Positions 31,901-42,008 of a stretch of DNA of 64,000 bases are shown in pieces (the stretch's first letter is position 1; each line of letters opens with the position of its first letter). The notes below the pieces were generated by a model. It saw only the letters and a list, made by a program, of their open reading frames with translations. It was not told where the DNA came from and searched no databases. This DNA is from Rhizophagus clarus (taxonomy: Eukaryota > Glomeromycota > Glomeromycetes > Glomerales > Glomeraceae). Position numbers and translations under genes: made by a program. The stretch spans positions 310,001-374,000 of the forward strand of contig BLAL01000197.1 of assembly GCA_015698045.1 (NCBI GenBank), read 5' to 3'.

Positions 31901-34900
31901 CTGAATCGGATACACCTCAACACTTTCGCTCCACGGTCACGGCTTACCTTGATGATACATCCTGGATAACAAACGACCTGGATCAACTGAACAAGAAATT
32001 AAATATTGCAAATTCTTTTTATAAGATGGCAGACATTCAAGTTAATTTGGATAAATATAAGATTATTACTAACATTCCTAAGATTAATTCCATTACATTA
32101 GCGGTTGACGATCAATCAATTACTTTACCTGTCACGAAAAAGACCCAAAGCGAAAGACTATTAGGAATACAAATTAACGGGTTTAACAATCAAGCTCCTG
32201 TCATAAAGAAATTGAAAGCAACAGTCGGGGCCATGTTATCCACCATCATGCGAAAAGACATTACACATGATCATGTTGCTTATCTTATCAACAAAATATT
32301 GCTCCCACGGCTTGAATATCAAATGCAATTCACCATTTTATCTTATTCTAAAACCCAGGAAATTATGGCACCGCTAAAAAAACTTTTCAAGCACAAATTT
32401 AACCTTTCAATCTCCACACCTAACTATGTTATATACAATTCTTTATTCCCTTATATCAACGACCTCTTTGCAAATCAGATCAAATCTCAAAGTAGCATTC
32501 TCACAGCTTTATTCAATACACCTATTTTATCGCCTATAGCTCTTCACAAAATCACATATACATTAAAAGAACTTTGGTTACCATCTTTTCCTCTATCCGT
32601 AATACCTTATTACAATACCCTAGTGCGACCCACCTATCTAACCAGGGCTATCCGATTATTAAATTCATATAACATTAATGTTCTTCCAAATTTTGATTTA
32701 GTTACTTTACACGGTAGATACCCGATCAGACACTATATACGCGACTTAGACGCCAAGGCTCTAAAATCTATGAGCAAAAAACGCATCTTGTACATGGATC
32801 AATTGGTTTCTTTATCAGGCTACCACCTTTTAACATGGGAAGAAGTGAAAATTGTCAACAAGAATAATTATAAAGGACCTAAACCTAAATGGTTTTCACA
32901 CATCGAAGACAACTACACGCTTAGTCACCATAGAAGGCTTGTAACTCCTCTTCAAGACATCATTGTTCACAATTACAATGTAACTCGACCTAAAGTTCTC
33001 CAGTCAACACGCAACAATAATATACATCATCCAAGATCGCAATTCATTGCCTTCTGGAATAATAATTGTTCAAAAGCGAATACCGACCTAGTCTTAGGGA
33101 AAACCATCGAACAAGATAATACCTACAACACATCGATCAGCCTCTTTCAACACTATATTCCATCACTATTAACCGCTTCACAGAATTCAAATGCTCCTCG
33201 TTCACCTAACAGTAGTCACCACGCTATCTATCTGTGCCCTGGATGTCATATAAGAGAGCCTAATTATAGGCTAGGTTATAAATACACCTGCCTGGGAAGC
33301 ATCAAAACTTCTTCGTGCAATATTATTAAAACAACACCTTATAATTATAGTTGGACCAAAAAATTTGAGACTAAACATTTACCCAAAACTGCATTATTAT
33401 TAAATAAACCCCTACACTTAATTCGCCTTACTTCGTATAATGATTACTTAAATATTTTCTCGTCTACCCCCACCTTACATCATAGTAGTATTAATACAAA
33501 TATACCAATTAGTGACGCTTTATCATTTTTCTCATCTTCATTTCATTTTGATTTTTCTTTTATTTCTAAATGTTTATTAATTTCGCCTTTTTATATTAAT
33601 CAGTTTAAAAATAGTTTAATTACTTTCGATTCTTATCGATCATTCAATTTTTTTACAGATGGCTCTTTAAGTCATATAGGTACTCCTGAATGTAGATATG
33701 GTTTCGGTTGGATTCAAGTGGCGCCTAACACACCCAGATTACAATTTCAAGGATGTTCTTGTTTTTCGCCTTCCTCAACTCGAGCAGAAATATTTTCTAT
33801 CCTGACAGTCTTACTCAGTATTCCTTCGCACAGTTCGTGTGTCATAAATACTGACTCACAAAACTGTATTACTACTTTTTATAATTTCATCAACGAACAT
33901 CGTATGCTCTCAATCAGGCAGCAGTTAAAAATCAACAATTACGACTTATGGTATACTATCAGAGAACTTGTCTTTCAAAAACATCTTATAGTTACCTTTG
34001 TAAAGGTGAAAGCTCATGACGGCATTGTAGAGAACGATATAGCTGATAATTTAGCTAAAGCCGGCGCACTAGGAAATGATCCCATTTTAATCAACCCTCG
34101 TTTTATTTCTAATCAACTAGCAACCATCATTTGGAATGGAATGGCTCCTATTGTTTCCAATGTGAGAAAATTTTGCAACACACCTACAGCAGCTGCTGAA
34201 TTTACTAGACTCATGAATTGCTCTGCGTACGCTCCCATCACTAATAGTATTACTGCAAATTTAATTGACTGGGATCTCATGTCTAAGTGGATCAAACATA
34301 ATCCTTTGGATTCCCCGACTAGCCGTAAGCTTGCGGCTATCCAAGCATATAAAGTTAAATCTGCTACCCTACAATTACCCACCCTCGACAAACGTCAATT
34401 GTTTTATCCCGCTTTATACCTGAAGCTCACTTTATTATGCCCTACTTGTGGCCAGGAACCAGACTCCAATGATCACATTGGTCAGTGCGTACACTCAGTG
34501 AACGCCCTATTCAACATACTACTAAAGCATTACACTACTTTAATTAACGCATTAAAATCTCTTCCCAGTGACTTTTTGATTGATGACAACTTTATTCATC
34601 ATATAACTTTACATAATTTTTTTCCTCAACCCGATAGTATTCCTGCTGCCTTTATCACAGACGTCCACAAATTGCTCATATACAACTTTTTCCCTAAACT
34701 TTTAACAACTTTAATTTCACATCTCATTCCAAGACACACTCACGTTAGAAACAAAATTATGTTAGATCTCTTTTCGGCTATACAACAAGACATCCATGAT
34801 GACATATGGAACACCCACGCTCGCAACTTCCATGACTTTGAAAAATCTATCCTCAACATTAACAAAAAAGACAAGAAAAATTACCGTTCAACTTTTTGTT

Positions 34901-35268
34901 CACCCAAGAAGAAGCGTTCATCTCTTCTTCATAAACGTACACATGGTGTTGCTTTTCCTATTACCCAAAACAATAACGACGTTCCTGACCTCGCCAGCAT
35001 TCCTAGTCGTACTCCAGTAAATTCAAGACAATCATCCTTTGATCCTTTTAATGAAATTGAAAACTTTAATCCTTTAGCCAGATTCAACCAGGACGCCTTT
35101 ATCAGATATACCAGTTGTAATTTTTTACACTCGGGTTCATGGCAGTTGCATCGAGCTCGTAGTGATGTTTTTAATATAGATTTTTCTTCTTTTCCTTTTT
35201 ATAAATATTTTTATAATAATAGTTATTTTGGTTCTTTATCCGGGTTTAAATTTTATTTTTACAATTAA
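28981..35268 (+). pseudogene. LINE ORF2: APE endonuclease, reverse transcriptase, RNase H
   Basis: The frame opens at 28981 and runs to 35268, broken by one TGA at 30643-30645. No ATG lies near its head, and it overlaps the ORF1 frame by 17 nt (28981-28997). Translation may therefore depend on frameshifting or re-initiation. The APE-like endonuclease shows IGTINIHAGF, ILGDFNTT, VNRIDYIFTS and TDHKLVG. The RT shows NTRPITLLETPRKLYV, LQDLSKAYDRM, GIHQGEIIS and catalytic YLDDT (near 31944). RNase H shows FFTDGSL, STRAEIFSI, NTDSQN and VKAHDGIVENDIADNLA. A CPTCGQEPDSNDHIGQC zinc motif follows. The product would nick target DNA and copy the element RNA there. Confidence 0.93.
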
Positions 35269-35493
35269 TGCATCACCTTTTTATTTTTTTCAGGTTTTTT
35301 AGGTAGTGTTTTTTTTTTTTTTTTACCAGTGATTTAGGTTATCTCTTTTATATTGATAACAACTAAATCAGATCCCGACATAGATATAGTTTCTATATTT
35401 AGTTGTATTCATGTAATTTGACGTTATAGCTTGTTTTGACAAGTTCTTATGTCTCCACATGTACGAGGTGATCCTCCAGTAAAAATAAAAATA

Positions 35494-35514
35494 AAAATCA
35501 TTATTTAAAAAAAA
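35494..35514. repeat. LINE target-site duplication, right
   Basis: This matches 26549-26569 and directly follows the AAAATAAAAATAAAA tail of the element. Confidence 0.8.
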
Positions 35515-35698
35515 CAAGTTCAAAAATTCTGTATACGTTCCGTATATATTAATTTTTCTGCATACATTCCATATGCACCAATTTTTTAAAAAACATTCAA
35601 AAATGAATTACATATTAAATATATGGAATTATTATACGGAATTGGTAAAAACATATATCAAATGTTTATAAAATGTATCCTTTCCGTATACAGATTTC

Positions 35699-36082
35699 TT
35701 ATAGGGAGGTTGAGAAATTGCTATATTGGGAATGGGTTGTTGTTATTGCACAGGAGGGCTGAGCTTTCAAATTTGCTGCGCAGGTATCCCAGTCGTGATA
35801 GCTACAATCCTTGACAAAACGACCTATACAGGTCGCTATGAAAGAAGGCAGTAGAAAGCTTTTGGGTTTAGTCGGTATTTCTACTGTTTGCATAACGTCT
35901 TGGTTTGAACAGAGAAATCCTTTCAGCAGTTCGTCATCCATTTCTACTGTACTGAAAAAGTCTCTATTTGTTACCATTATGCTTCTAACAGTAAGATTAA
36001 TAGAACTCAAGGCTTTATCTTTGTGGTTTTTAAAGAACCACTGTGGTTCATTGTGTATTGTTTCTTGGGTCAAGGAGTCCAT
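35699..36082 (-). CDS. Hypothetical 127-residue protein
   Basis: The frame starts MDSLTQETIHNEPQWFFKNH and has a mixed amino-acid composition, unlike the low-complexity frames around it. It has five Cys but no motif I recognise. A 99-codon frame on the other strand overlaps it. It could be an exon, a gene relic or chance. Confidence 0.3.
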   Translation of the reverse strand: MDSLTQETIHNEPQWFFKNHKDKALSSINLTVRSIMVTNRDFFSTVEMDDELLKGFLCSNQDVMQTVEIPTKPKSFLLPSFIATCIGRFVKDCSYHDWDTCAANLKAQPSCAITTTHSQYSNFSTSL

Positions 36083-36267
36083 TTCTATTATTTATTTGCA
36101 GGGTTTCTAAACAAAATAAACATCCTATAGACAAAATAAAATATTTTTTTTCCGTGAAAATTTGGTTCAAGATCTGCAGGAAAGAATTCTCCCCTTTTCC
36201 AATAAAGAAATTATTAGTTTAAAACATATATAAATATTATATAAACATATATATACTTGCCGCCCAT

Positions 36268-36405
36268 TTAAATGGAATGGGAATCCCATCCCATCCCAAT
36301 CCCATCCCATCCCAATCCCAAATCCCATTCCCATTCCAATCCCAAATCCCATTCCCAATTCCATCCCAAATCCCAAATCCCATCCTAAATCCCATTTGAA
36401 TATAC
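36268..36405. repeat. CCCAT/CCCAAT microsatellite
   Basis: The plus strand repeats CCCATCCCAATCCCA. The Gly/Met-rich frame on the minus strand is a by-product. Confidence 0.9.
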
Positions 36406-37031
36406 AATAAATATTTATGAATTTTGTTATTTTTTAAGAATAAAATTTTTTTCTTTTACTGTTTATCTTTAAAAAAATTTATTTTTTGGCACTTTTAGTA
36501 ATATTTTATTATTTCTTTATAATTTTTTTTATATTTAATGATTAATAATTAAAAATACTGTATATTAATAAATTTAAATTTAAATTAAAAATTTTTTTTT
36601 AAGTGCTAAGCCTTTTTTATTGAATAAAAAGCCATTTTGTTAAATACTAAGCTTAGCCACTTTTTGTTAAATACTGAATTCTTAGTAATTTTGATACATT
36701 TTATATAGGACAAAAAGGAGGTTCTGGGACAAGATTTCCGAATAGGTATAATTAGTGTAAGCCTCTTCTGGCTTATTTTCCGATATACGAAATTTATGTA
36801 ATCTTTTGAGATCCAAATTCGTTTGCAATCTCAGGAAACATATCAAAATCTAATATCAAATTCAGACTTAAGATCAAGCTGGGCTCAAATCCTGTTAACA
36901 TACCCATCTTGTCCAAATTTTTTGTTTACAAGGTAAAGAAGAACACCATCTTTGTTAACGTGCTGGCCCGATTTTAATCCCAAATAATATAACGAAAAAA
37001 GTATGCCATATTGATTGCCCCTTAGAAGAAC

Positions 37032-37070
37032 GCTGAACACCGAGTACCGAAGTGTTCGAGTGTGTTCAGC
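37032..37070 (+). promoter_or_regulatory. Stem-loop in relic TIR, covarying stem
   Basis: GCTGAACAC (37032-37040) pairs with GTGTTCAGC (37062-37070) around a loop with ACCGAAGTGT. The outer Polinton has GAGCAC/GTGCTC at the same place. The loop core is shared and the stem bases are exchanged in pairs. Confidence 0.6.
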
Positions 37071-37420
37071 ATTCGACCTGTCAAGCATAATTTGCATACC
37101 ATATTTTTATGTTATACTGGAATTAATTCTAAAACTGATTTATAGTTGTAAATAAAGATCAAATTTGGTACTACGACTAAAGGGAGGGTACCAAAATCTT
37201 GAATGATAGAAAGTAAATCAAAAGAGCCATTGATCCTATTCTAGTAAACCAATAATTTCTTGATATACAGGAAATCATTCTAGAGCCAATTCTTTACCAA
37301 ATTACAGGGACAAAAAGTTATACGAAAAAAAAAGTCTCACCTCTGTGGTACCAAAATTTCTGGGTATACAAAGATTAAGGATACCAAAATTCTGGCGCAA
37401 GGTACCAAAATTTTAATAGC

Positions 37421-37675
37421 TTAGCTGACATTCTGAAAAGCCCTAGAGCGCAACCTCTGATAGTGTTTAGAGACATAAAACCCTTTTATATGAGCTGGAC
37501 ATCGACCAGAATATGATCTAGTAAATCTTCTACATTCACTACAAGAAACATGTTGTTTATTAGCTAATTTTTGAACATATTTCCAATGAATTGAGCACCC
37601 ATATTCACGCATGTAAGATCTTCCACAAATTTCACCAGAGTAACGAATAAATGGACAAGTATATTCATCATACAT
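37421..37675 (-). CDS. TIR-encoded Cys/His-rich protein, third-lineage copy
   Basis: This 84-residue frame starts MYDEYTCPF and reads outward. The framework is that of the other copies: C...SGEIC...GC-x2-HWK, then a longer linker (YVQKLANKQH), C-x2-C...C-x2-H-x2-GFYV...RLRSRA. Keeping the Cys/His and GYYV/RLR positions at this divergence suggests that the protein was under selection while its element was active. Confidence 0.6.
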   Translation of the reverse strand: MYDEYTCPFIRYSGEICGRSYMREYGCSIHWKYVQKLANKQHVSCSECRRFTRSYSGRCPAHIKGFYVSKHYQRLRSRAFQNVS

Positions 37676-37780
37676 AATGTAAATATTTTTTTTCTTATAC
37701 TAAATAATAAATAATAATTTAAAATAAAAAGTTTATATAAGTAACATATAATAAACCAAATACTTTTACTCAATAAGTAC

Positions 37781-38000
37781 ACAAAATCAATTAGCAGATA
37801 CCAAGCCTACATATCAAGAAATCGAACAGGCATTAATAAATATAGTCAAGGCAGGCATTTATTATAGAAGGCCAAAAGATGGTAAATTTATGCAATCATA
37901 TAAAGAGCGAATCAAAAAATTACGCCAGGCAGAAGATCTCCAAGAATATGTTCTCAAACTAGCTATGACCATATTCCCTAATGAAGCTAAATATCATAAA
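37781..38000 (+). pseudogene. Small helical protein fragment, with empty target site
   Basis: The reading PTYQEIEQALINIVKAGIYY...ERIKKLRQAEDLQEYVLKLA matches the outer element's helical protein. It is continuous through ACAGGCATTAATAAATAT (37825-37842), exactly where the inner element sits in the outer Polinton. It is truncated at 38000 by the Plavaka-type end. It lies divergently from the Cys/His-rich gene. Confidence 0.65.
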
Positions 38001-38272
38001 CATCAGGAAATTTTTTCAGAAGATATACATCGATAATTATCACTTTATCGATAAATATCGTATTTATAAATCGATGGTCAACATAATGTGATAATATTCG
38101 ATAATTATCTCACAATTATACAACGATATTTAACTTTTTCTAAAATAATCGTACTGATAATTTGCGATATTGACAATTATCAAAAATAATCAAGTTAAAT
38201 CCATTATTTATTGTTTCATTAATAAATCATAAAACGCACTCATATACAAATGAATACTAAGAATATTAATCT
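38001..38272 (+). mobile_element. Isolated left end of Plavaka/KDZ-like transposon
   Basis: It begins CATCAGGAAATTTTTT and matches 41352-41993 almost base for base at its outer ~170 nt and its last ~95 nt, but it lacks the expanded tandem array of that copy. No matching right end (TTTCCTGATG) is found before 41352. It is either a truncated copy or a duplicated end. Confidence 0.75.
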
Positions 38273-40059
38273 AACCCTAAATTAATTGCCGTTAATCAAT
38301 GATATTAATAATTAATGAAAAAAATCAGCATGTTAATTTTTGATAATTTTTGATATTAATTATTATCAAAAGATAGCAAACATGTTAATTTTTGATAATT
38401 AACGATTTTGATAATTATTGAAATTAGTTTGGTATTATTGACGATCATTAAGATAATTACGGCAATTGATATTTGACAATTATTTTCATCATTATCGTTC
38501 TTTTAATTAAATATCATGACTATTTTGTAGATTGCTTAATTGTAAAATGTGCCGAGTTAACAGAAGAACGTATATCATCTGTAAGAGATAAGTTACATGG
38601 CATGAAATTAATCATCAAGTATTGATACATACTTAAAATCAAGGTATGTAACACCAGTCGCGTAATGTTTCATGACATTTTTGATAGATATGCAGGGGAA
38701 ATCAGTTAAAGTTTAAACAAGCTTTTTTAAACTTTTCCACTTCTATCTTTCCCTTTTCCTTTCACCTTCTCTTATCCTCTCTCTTTTCCATTGAAAAATT
38801 ATTTAAAGAAATGTTTTATAATGTTACAGTTTTTTTTTCTTTTTCTTTTTAAGTGATAAAATACTTTTTTTAAAAAATTACACAAAAATTTATGGTCATT
38901 CGGTTTACCTCAAAGTTTTTATTACTATTTAATTTAGATATTTGAAATAATTATCAGTATTTTTTTTATACTTAATCTTTTGAAAAAAAAATAAAATATA
39001 TTTATTTATTTATTTATTTATTTAACATAACGACGAACGTTCTCTCACATTAATCAGTAGACAAAAGCTAGACTAAGTACTACAACTAATGTCCAAAGTC
39101 CCACCATTTCACCTTTTAAAAAAAGTAACCTAGGCTTCAGTCAGTTATCTATTTACCGTTATATTGGAAAAAAAGAATAAAATCGGTTAAATCTAGAGAA
39201 AAAAAAGAAGAAAAACTAACATAGATCGAAGTATTCATCTTAATATAAACCAGGGAAAGCAACCACGTATATGTTCGTTTATTCCTGATATTGTTTATAT
39301 GACTGGAAGTATGTTGTCGAGTCATTTGATCAAAAGTTCTTTTCTTTTTGGTCATCCCGTCCTTATTTTGTTGGTTTTTTATTAACATGCGAAATCGTGT
39401 GATGATTAAAGTTAAGTCTCTGAGTGTTCCTGAAGTGCTTTGTTAATATCCACTTCGTGACTAGAGCAAAATTCAATGTGTTCGTTCAAACCATCTTCAG
39501 ATAGTAGTGATGGGTAGTTACATTGTAAAATATCCGCTGTGGGTAAGTGATGCGTTAGACTTTTGATTTTGAAACTTGACGTGGTTTGTAACTTTGTATG
39601 TGAATCACTGCAAACAGTATCGTCATGGTGGTGATGTATCCACAGTTTGGTGAGTGACCAGTTGATCCGATGAGAAGTATGTGATGCTTTAAGGTTAGAG
39701 AATCGTTCTGGGAATTAGTGAATCAGTACAAATTTCAACTGTTGCATTAGGCATAACCGTTAATAAACAGGTAAAAATCGCTCAAGTCAAAAAAAAAAAA
39801 TAAATAAAATAATTTATTTATATATTTATTTATTGTTGCGACAATCGATATCTAACAAAAAAATTAAAAGTTTCGATTTATAAAAAATGATGTATCACGT
39901 GATAAGTGATAATCAATTTAATCTTTTTTTAAATTTCGTTTCTCTTCCTTCTTCTTTCATCTTTCTCTTCTTTCACCCTTCCACTTTATCTTTCGTCCTT
40001 CCCTTTCGTTCTTCTATTTTCTTCCCTTTAGCTCTCCCCTTTTTTCTCCCTTTCTTTTG
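38273..40059. other. Gene-free AT-rich stretch
   Basis: 38280-38520 has GATAATTATC/TTGATAATT words resembling Plavaka subterminal sequence. 38740-39000 is pyrimidine- and AT-rich with an ATTT run near 39000. 39380-39780 is unique-looking with scattered GTGA words. No gene is recognised. Confidence 0.4.
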
Positions 40060-41351
40060 TTTATCGGCTCCTTTGAACTTTGGATAGGTATGTTTCGAAG
40101 TTTTTGTTTCAAACTTTTTTTAAATATTATTTTTTTTTTATTTTCTTTTCTAAGCCAGTTTTCTTTTCTTTTTTAATAGATATCGGCTCTGGTCGATCTT
40201 TTGAACTTTGGATAAGTATTATAATTTTGAAACTTTCAGTTGCTTCAAAATTTTTTAACTTTTTTTTTAATATTTTTTTATCTTAAACTTTTTTTTTCTG
40301 TTTTTTCTTTTTTTTGTAGATATCGTGGACTTTTTTTTTTTAGCGACCGGTTTTTTAACCTTTGGTAGCAATAATTCATATAAAACGAGCTATAAATATG
40401 CGTATTTTGAAGACATTAATCGTTCCAATATTACCAGATAATGAAAAAACTTTTGGTTGAATCTCTTTGAACGCAGATTTCGGTAGGGTCTGATAGATTC
40501 TAATAGGAAATCGGATGATTTTTTTAACTTGATTTATTTAATGAAACGTTAATTAATGTTTCGATTATTTCTTTTTTTTTTAGACGGAACGTTTTTTTTC
40601 ATAGCTTATTCACTATAAAATTTTCGCGATTTTTTTTTTAAAAAAAAAATATAATTGTGAACAATAAGTATATTATAATGTTTTTTTCGAAACTCTTGGA
40701 CATGGATTTTGGTAAGGGTGGGAATGTTCTGAATTATTTATACAGAACGTTTATTAACGGTTTATTTTATCTCTTTTCTTTAGGAGAGTTTTCATCAGGT
40801 TTAGGTGCGTTGAATTTTGGTAATTAGTCTTTTTAATTTATCTTTTTTAATGAAACGTTTCTTATGTTTCTTTTTTTCTTCTTTTTGTAGACTGCTGGTT
40901 CTTTAAAGTATTCGGACATGTGGAGAACTTGGTATGGAGGTTTATTTTTGTTAATTTTTTAACGAAACGATCACTAACGTTTTATTTATTTTTCTTTTGT
41001 AGACTTCAGGACATTGGACGTGTGAGGTACGGGAAATGGTAAGTTTCACAACAGATGTTGCGAAACTTTAATTTTTATAAAAAATTGGAAACGTTTATTA
41101 ATGTTTATTAATTTTTTTTGTAGATTTGGGTTTCGGTATTGGGATACTAGATGGTAAGTTTCACGAAACTTAATTTTATTTTGATTTTTGCTAATTAGAA
41201 ACATTAACTAACATTTTTACATTTATTTTTGTAGATTGTTGCGTTGGAATTACCAGAATGGGTAAATTTCGCATTGCGAAACTTTCTGTTTTATTATTTA
41301 CTAATTAGAAACGTTAAGTAGTTAACTAACATTTATATATTTTTTTTTGTA
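40060..41351 (+). repeat. Tandem exon-like/intron-like units (splice-site array)
   Basis: The region repeats a loose ~100-150-bp unit: a T-rich tract ending TTTTTGTAG, a 25-45-nt segment, then GGTAAGTTTC or GGTATGTTTCG and an AT-rich part with AAACGTT...AACATTT. Clear junctions are at 40089, 41039, 41158 and 41261. It looks like a run of duplicated tiny exons with their introns. I find no long reading frame by joining them by eye, so coding is unproven. The array stops at TTTTTTTTGTA where the Plavaka end begins. Confidence 0.4.
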
Positions 41352-41479
41352 CATCAGGAAATTTTTTCAGAAGATATACATCGATAATTATCACTTTATC
41401 GATAAATATCGTATTTATAAATCGATGGTCAACATAATGTGATAATATTCGATAATTATCTCACAATTATACAACGATA

Positions 41480-41900
41480 TTTAACTTTTTCTAAAATAAT
41501 CGTACTGATAATTTGCGATATTGACAATTATCGAAAATAATCTCGACGATGATTTGCGATGTTGGCAATTATCGAAAATAATCGCACTGATAATTTGCGA
41601 TGTCGACAGTTATCGAAAATAATCGCACTGATAATTTGCGATATTGACAATTATCAAAAATAATCTCAACGATGATTTGCGATATTGACAATTATCGAAA
41701 ATAATCTCAACGATGATTTGCGATATTGACAATTATCGAAAATAATCTCAACGATGATTTGCGATATTGACAATTATCGAAAATAATCGCACTGATAATT
41801 TGCGATATTGACAGTTATCGAAAATAATCGCACTGATAATTTGTGATATTGACAGTTATCGAAAATAATCTCAACGATGATTTGCGATATTGACAATTAT
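41480..41900. repeat. Subterminal tandem array of Plavaka-like element
   Basis: Units of about 55-60 bp combine AATAATCGCACTGATAATT or AATAATCTCAACGATGATT with TGCGATATTGACAATTATCGA. About seven units are present. The isolated end at 38001 has a single collapsed unit, so the number varies between copies. Subterminal repeats of this kind are usual transposase-binding sites in CACTA-like elements. Confidence 0.75.
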
Positions 41901-42008
41901 CAAAAATAATCAAGTTAAATCCATTATTTATTGTTTCATTAATAAATCATAAAACGCACTCATATACAAATGAATACTAAGAATATTAATCTAATTTTAT
42001 TTTACACC

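Larger units (their letters stand above)
26570..35493 (+). mobile_element. Near full-length non-LTR retrotransposon (LINE)
   Basis: This ~8.9-kb element is framed by a matching ~20-bp target duplication. It has a ~200-bp 5' leader, ORF1 (nucleic-acid-binding), ORF2 (endonuclease, reverse transcriptase, RNase H, C-terminal zinc motif), and a 3' part with a T-run at 35309-35325 and an AAAATAAAAATAAAA tail. One in-frame stop lies in each ORF (28716-28718 and 30643-30645) and no frameshift is apparent. The matching duplication and few lesions point to a recent insertion. APE-type endonuclease plus RNase H place it in the I/Tad-like range; I cannot assign a clade. Confidence 0.92.
35515..36702. 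other. Spacer between LINE and Polinton relic
   Basis: TATACGTTCCGTATA-type repeats lie at 35525-35700 (relatives near 25070-25250). A 127-codon minus-strand frame (35699-36082) follows, then a GGGATT/GGGATG microsatellite (about 36268-36405) and AT-rich sequence. Apart from the minus-strand frame I see no gene. Confidence 0.5.
36703..38000. mobile_element. Third Polinton relic: one end only
   Basis: 36703 onward matches the outer Polinton terminus (ATATAGGACAAAAAGGAGG...AGGTATAATTAGTGTAAG). It has the same order of features: stem-loop, Cys/His-rich protein (37421-37675) and small helical protein (from about 37781). It stops at 38000, where a Plavaka-type end begins. It is visibly more diverged from the outer element than the outer TIR arms are from each other, so it is an older lineage copy. 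No other part of it is in the window. Confidence 0.8.

Noticed and set aside
36167-36376. Gly/Met-rich minus-strand frame
   Set aside because: It comes from the CCCATCCCAAT microsatellite.
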